Positions 14,521-15,945 of a stretch of 15,945 bases of DNA are shown piece after piece. Position 1 is the stretch's first letter; each line of letters begins with the position of its first letter. Under the pieces are notes generated by a model. The model did no database searches and was not told where the DNA came from. It worked only from the letters and a program-made list of their open reading frames with translations. The translations under genes were made by a program, and so were the position numbers. This stretch comes from an uncultured Clostridia bacterium (GTDB taxonomy: Bacteria > Bacillota > Clostridia > Oscillospirales > Acutalibacteraceae), in NCBI GenBank assembly GCA_947628595.1, contig CANRAN010000014.1, positions 1-15,945 on the forward strand. Direction: 5' to 3'.

Positions 14521-15945
14521 TCATTCTTCTTCAGCCGATTCATCATCAGCATTGTTTTCAGACAATGCCCTGATAGAAAGGCTTATTCTCTTTTTATCAA
14601 AATCAATAGCCGTGATTCTGACCTTGACCTTCTGACCAATCGAAAGAACATCCTCCGGCTTCTCTACTCTATCGGTAGAAATCTGAGATACATGAATAAG
14701 ACCGTCAATGCCGGGAATGATTCTTGCGAATGCACCGAACGGTGTAAGACCTACAATCTCAACCTCTGTTTCTGTGCCAACAGGATAGTTGTTCTTAAGT
14801 ATCTCCCACGGATTATCCTCAGCTTTCTTATAGCCGAGTGATATCTTACCCTTTTCTCTGTCAAGTGCCTTGATATAAACCTCTACGGTATCGCCAACAT
14901 TCACAATTTCCGACGGATGCTTTATCCTGTTCCATGAAAGCTCGGAAATATGTACCATACCGTCAATTCCGCCTATATCAACGAAAGCACCGTATGATGT
15001 CAAGGATTTAACAACACCTGTATATGTTTTTCCTTCCTCAGCGGAAGCCCAAAATTCCTCTTCCTTCTTCTTGCGTTCATCATTAAGTACCGAGCGGATA
15101 GAGCCGACTGCTCTTCTTCTTCCGTTTCTGCCCGTGGTTTCAATAATGCGGAAATTAACCTCCTTTTTGAGAAGTCCCTCAAGCGGTTCTCCTCTTGCGG
15201 CAGTTGCCTGAGAAGCAGGGATAAATACCCTTACCCCGTTTGATACTGCAAGCACTCCACCCTTGATTACTTCAGTAACAACACCATGAACAGGAGTCTG
15301 CTCCTCATAAGCCTTGACAATCTCATCCCAACCCTTCTGTGAATCGAGAATCTTCTTGGAAAGAAGTATAGTTCCCTCCTGATCATTTGTCTTCATGATG
15401 ATAAGGTCAAGCACATCGCCAACCTTGACAAGATCCTCTGTCTTTGCATTAGGATCGTTTGTAAGCTCGCTGAGCGGTACGATACCGGTCTGCTTTCTGC
15501 CTACATCAACACGTACCTCTGTGGGAGTTACGCCTACAACAACACCGTGTACCCTTCCGTTTGTATTATAATTTTTGAAAGACTCCTCAAGGAGCTCCTC
15601 AAAGTTTTCAGCTTTGCTTTCTTCAGGATTTTTAATTTCTTCTGACATGGTAACAAGTACCTCCTTTATAATGCTTGCCGGCGTTGATGCTCCGGCTGTT
15701 ACGCCAACCCTGACATCCTTATTCTTGGCACATCCGGGAATTTCGGAAGCTGTTTCTATGAGATATGTGTTTTCACACATATTTTTACATATACTGTACA
15801 GCTTATTTGTATTCGAGCTATGCCGTCCACCAATCACAAGCATAATATCTGACTGTGAAGCAAGCTCCTCCGCTTCGGACTGCCTATCAGATGTGGCACT
15901 ACATATTGTATCAAATATTTTGGAATTTGTACATAGTTTTTGAAA
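14521..15945 (-). CDS. ispH-rpsA: IspH / ribosomal protein S1 fusion, 5'-truncated by window edge
   Basis: The frame is open to the right edge; 474 residues are visible. Residues 1-99 are the IspH C-terminus: DTICSATSDRQ contains the third Fe-S cluster cysteine (Cys15), and GGRHSSNT and VGVTAGAS carry substrate-phosphate-binding Ser/Asn residues. IspH (4-hydroxy-3-methylbut-2-enyl diphosphate reductase) makes the last step of the MEP isoprenoid pathway. An acidic linker (100-128) leads to four S1 RNA-binding domains at about 129-198, 217-286, 304-374 and 387-461, then an acidic tail. Domains 3 and 4 are closest to the consensus (SYGAFVDIGG, MVHISELS; PFGAFARI, LIHVSQIS). Such fusions are known from Clostridia. 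Domain 2 has an Arg-rich insert (GRNGRRRA). A strong internal ribosome site and ATG at 15648 lie at the junction. It is the first visible gene of the minus-strand group. Confidence 0.95.
   Translation of the reverse strand, partial: FQKLCTNSKIFDTICSATSDRQSEAEELASQSDIMLVIGGRHSSNTNKLYSICKNMCENTYLIETASEIPGCAKNKDVRVGVTAGASTPASIIKEVLVTMSEEIKNPEESKAENFEELLEESFKNYNTNGRVHGVVVGVTPTEVRVDVGRKQTGIVPLSELTNDPNAKTEDLVKVGDVLDLIIMKTNDQEGTILLSKKILDSQKGWDEIVKAYEEQTPVHGVVTEVIKGGVLAVSNGVRVFIPASQATAARGEPLEGLLKKEVNFRIIETTGRNGRRRAVGSIRSVLNDERKKKEEEFWASAEEGKTYTGVVKSLTSYGAFVDIGGIDGMVHISELSWNRIKHPSEIVNVGDTVEVYIKALDREKGKISLGYKKAEDNPWEILKNNYPVGTETEVEIVGLTPFGAFARIIPGIDGLIHVSQISTDRVEKPEDVLSIGQKVKVRITAIDFDKKRISLSIRALSENNADDESAEEE
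15646..15667 (-). promoter_or_regulatory. Internal ribosome binding site and ATG at the IspH/S1 junction
   Basis: On the minus strand AAAGGAGG (15667-15660) is followed after 11 bases by an in-frame ATG (15648-15646), which begins MSEEIKN exactly where the IspH fold ends. Starting here would yield a 375-residue protein with all four S1 domains. Confidence 0.55.

Overview
The window comes from a low-GC Gram-positive bacterium of class Clostridia, most likely a gut Oscillospiraceae/Ruminococcaceae-type organism. The evidence is AT-rich DNA with strong GGAGG ribosome sites, a fused IspH/ribosomal-protein-S1 gene, a YwlG/DUF436 gene, a MecA-family adaptor, and a large cyclic-di-nucleotide signalling protein of clostridial style. 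This is inferred from gene content; I could not run a taxonomic search.

Layout. Bases 1-1778 (+) hold the 3' part of a membrane-anchored, surface-exposed protein of unknown function with a Ser/Glu/Pro repeat linker. It converges at a hairpin terminator with a minus-strand group: a HAD-family hydrolase (1851-2579), a small membrane-anchored hypothetical (2723-3184) and a 1287-residue signalling protein (3303-7166). About 480 bases of AT-rich, largely gene-free DNA (7167-7648) separate this from a divergent plus-strand gene for a MecA-type ClpC adaptor (7649-8212). From 8305 to the right edge, all genes are on the minus strand. In transcription order they are ispH-rpsA fusion (5' end beyond the window), ywlG/DUF436, an HD-domain hydrolase, rlmB, a 1137-residue degenerate P-type-ATPase-like membrane protein, and rpe.

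Most notable content. (1) The 8988-12401 gene encodes a protein with the membrane and cytoplasmic layout of a P1B-type ATPase. The DKTGT phosphorylation motif, TGD loop and GDGxND hinge are missing or replaced, and about 580 disordered, repeat-bearing residues sit in front. It lies 3 bases downstream of rlmB and 32 bases upstream of rpe. (2) The 3303-7166 gene combines an apparently intact HD-GYP phosphodiesterase domain with a receiver, two GGDEF domains and an EAL domain that have all lost signature residues. This looks like one catalytic domain controlled by several dead sensor domains. (3) The ispH-rpsA fusion carries a near-perfect Shine-Dalgarno and an ATG exactly at the domain junction, which could give a separate S1 protein. 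(4) Three promoters share the same TTGCAAAAT -35 region with a 17-base spacer.

The translation-related genes on the right (S1, RlmB, with the isoprenoid and pentose enzymes IspH and Rpe) look like ordinary conserved clostridial housekeeping genes, with the pseudo-ATPase as the unexplained member. No tRNA, rRNA, insertion sequence, phage or CRISPR structure was seen.
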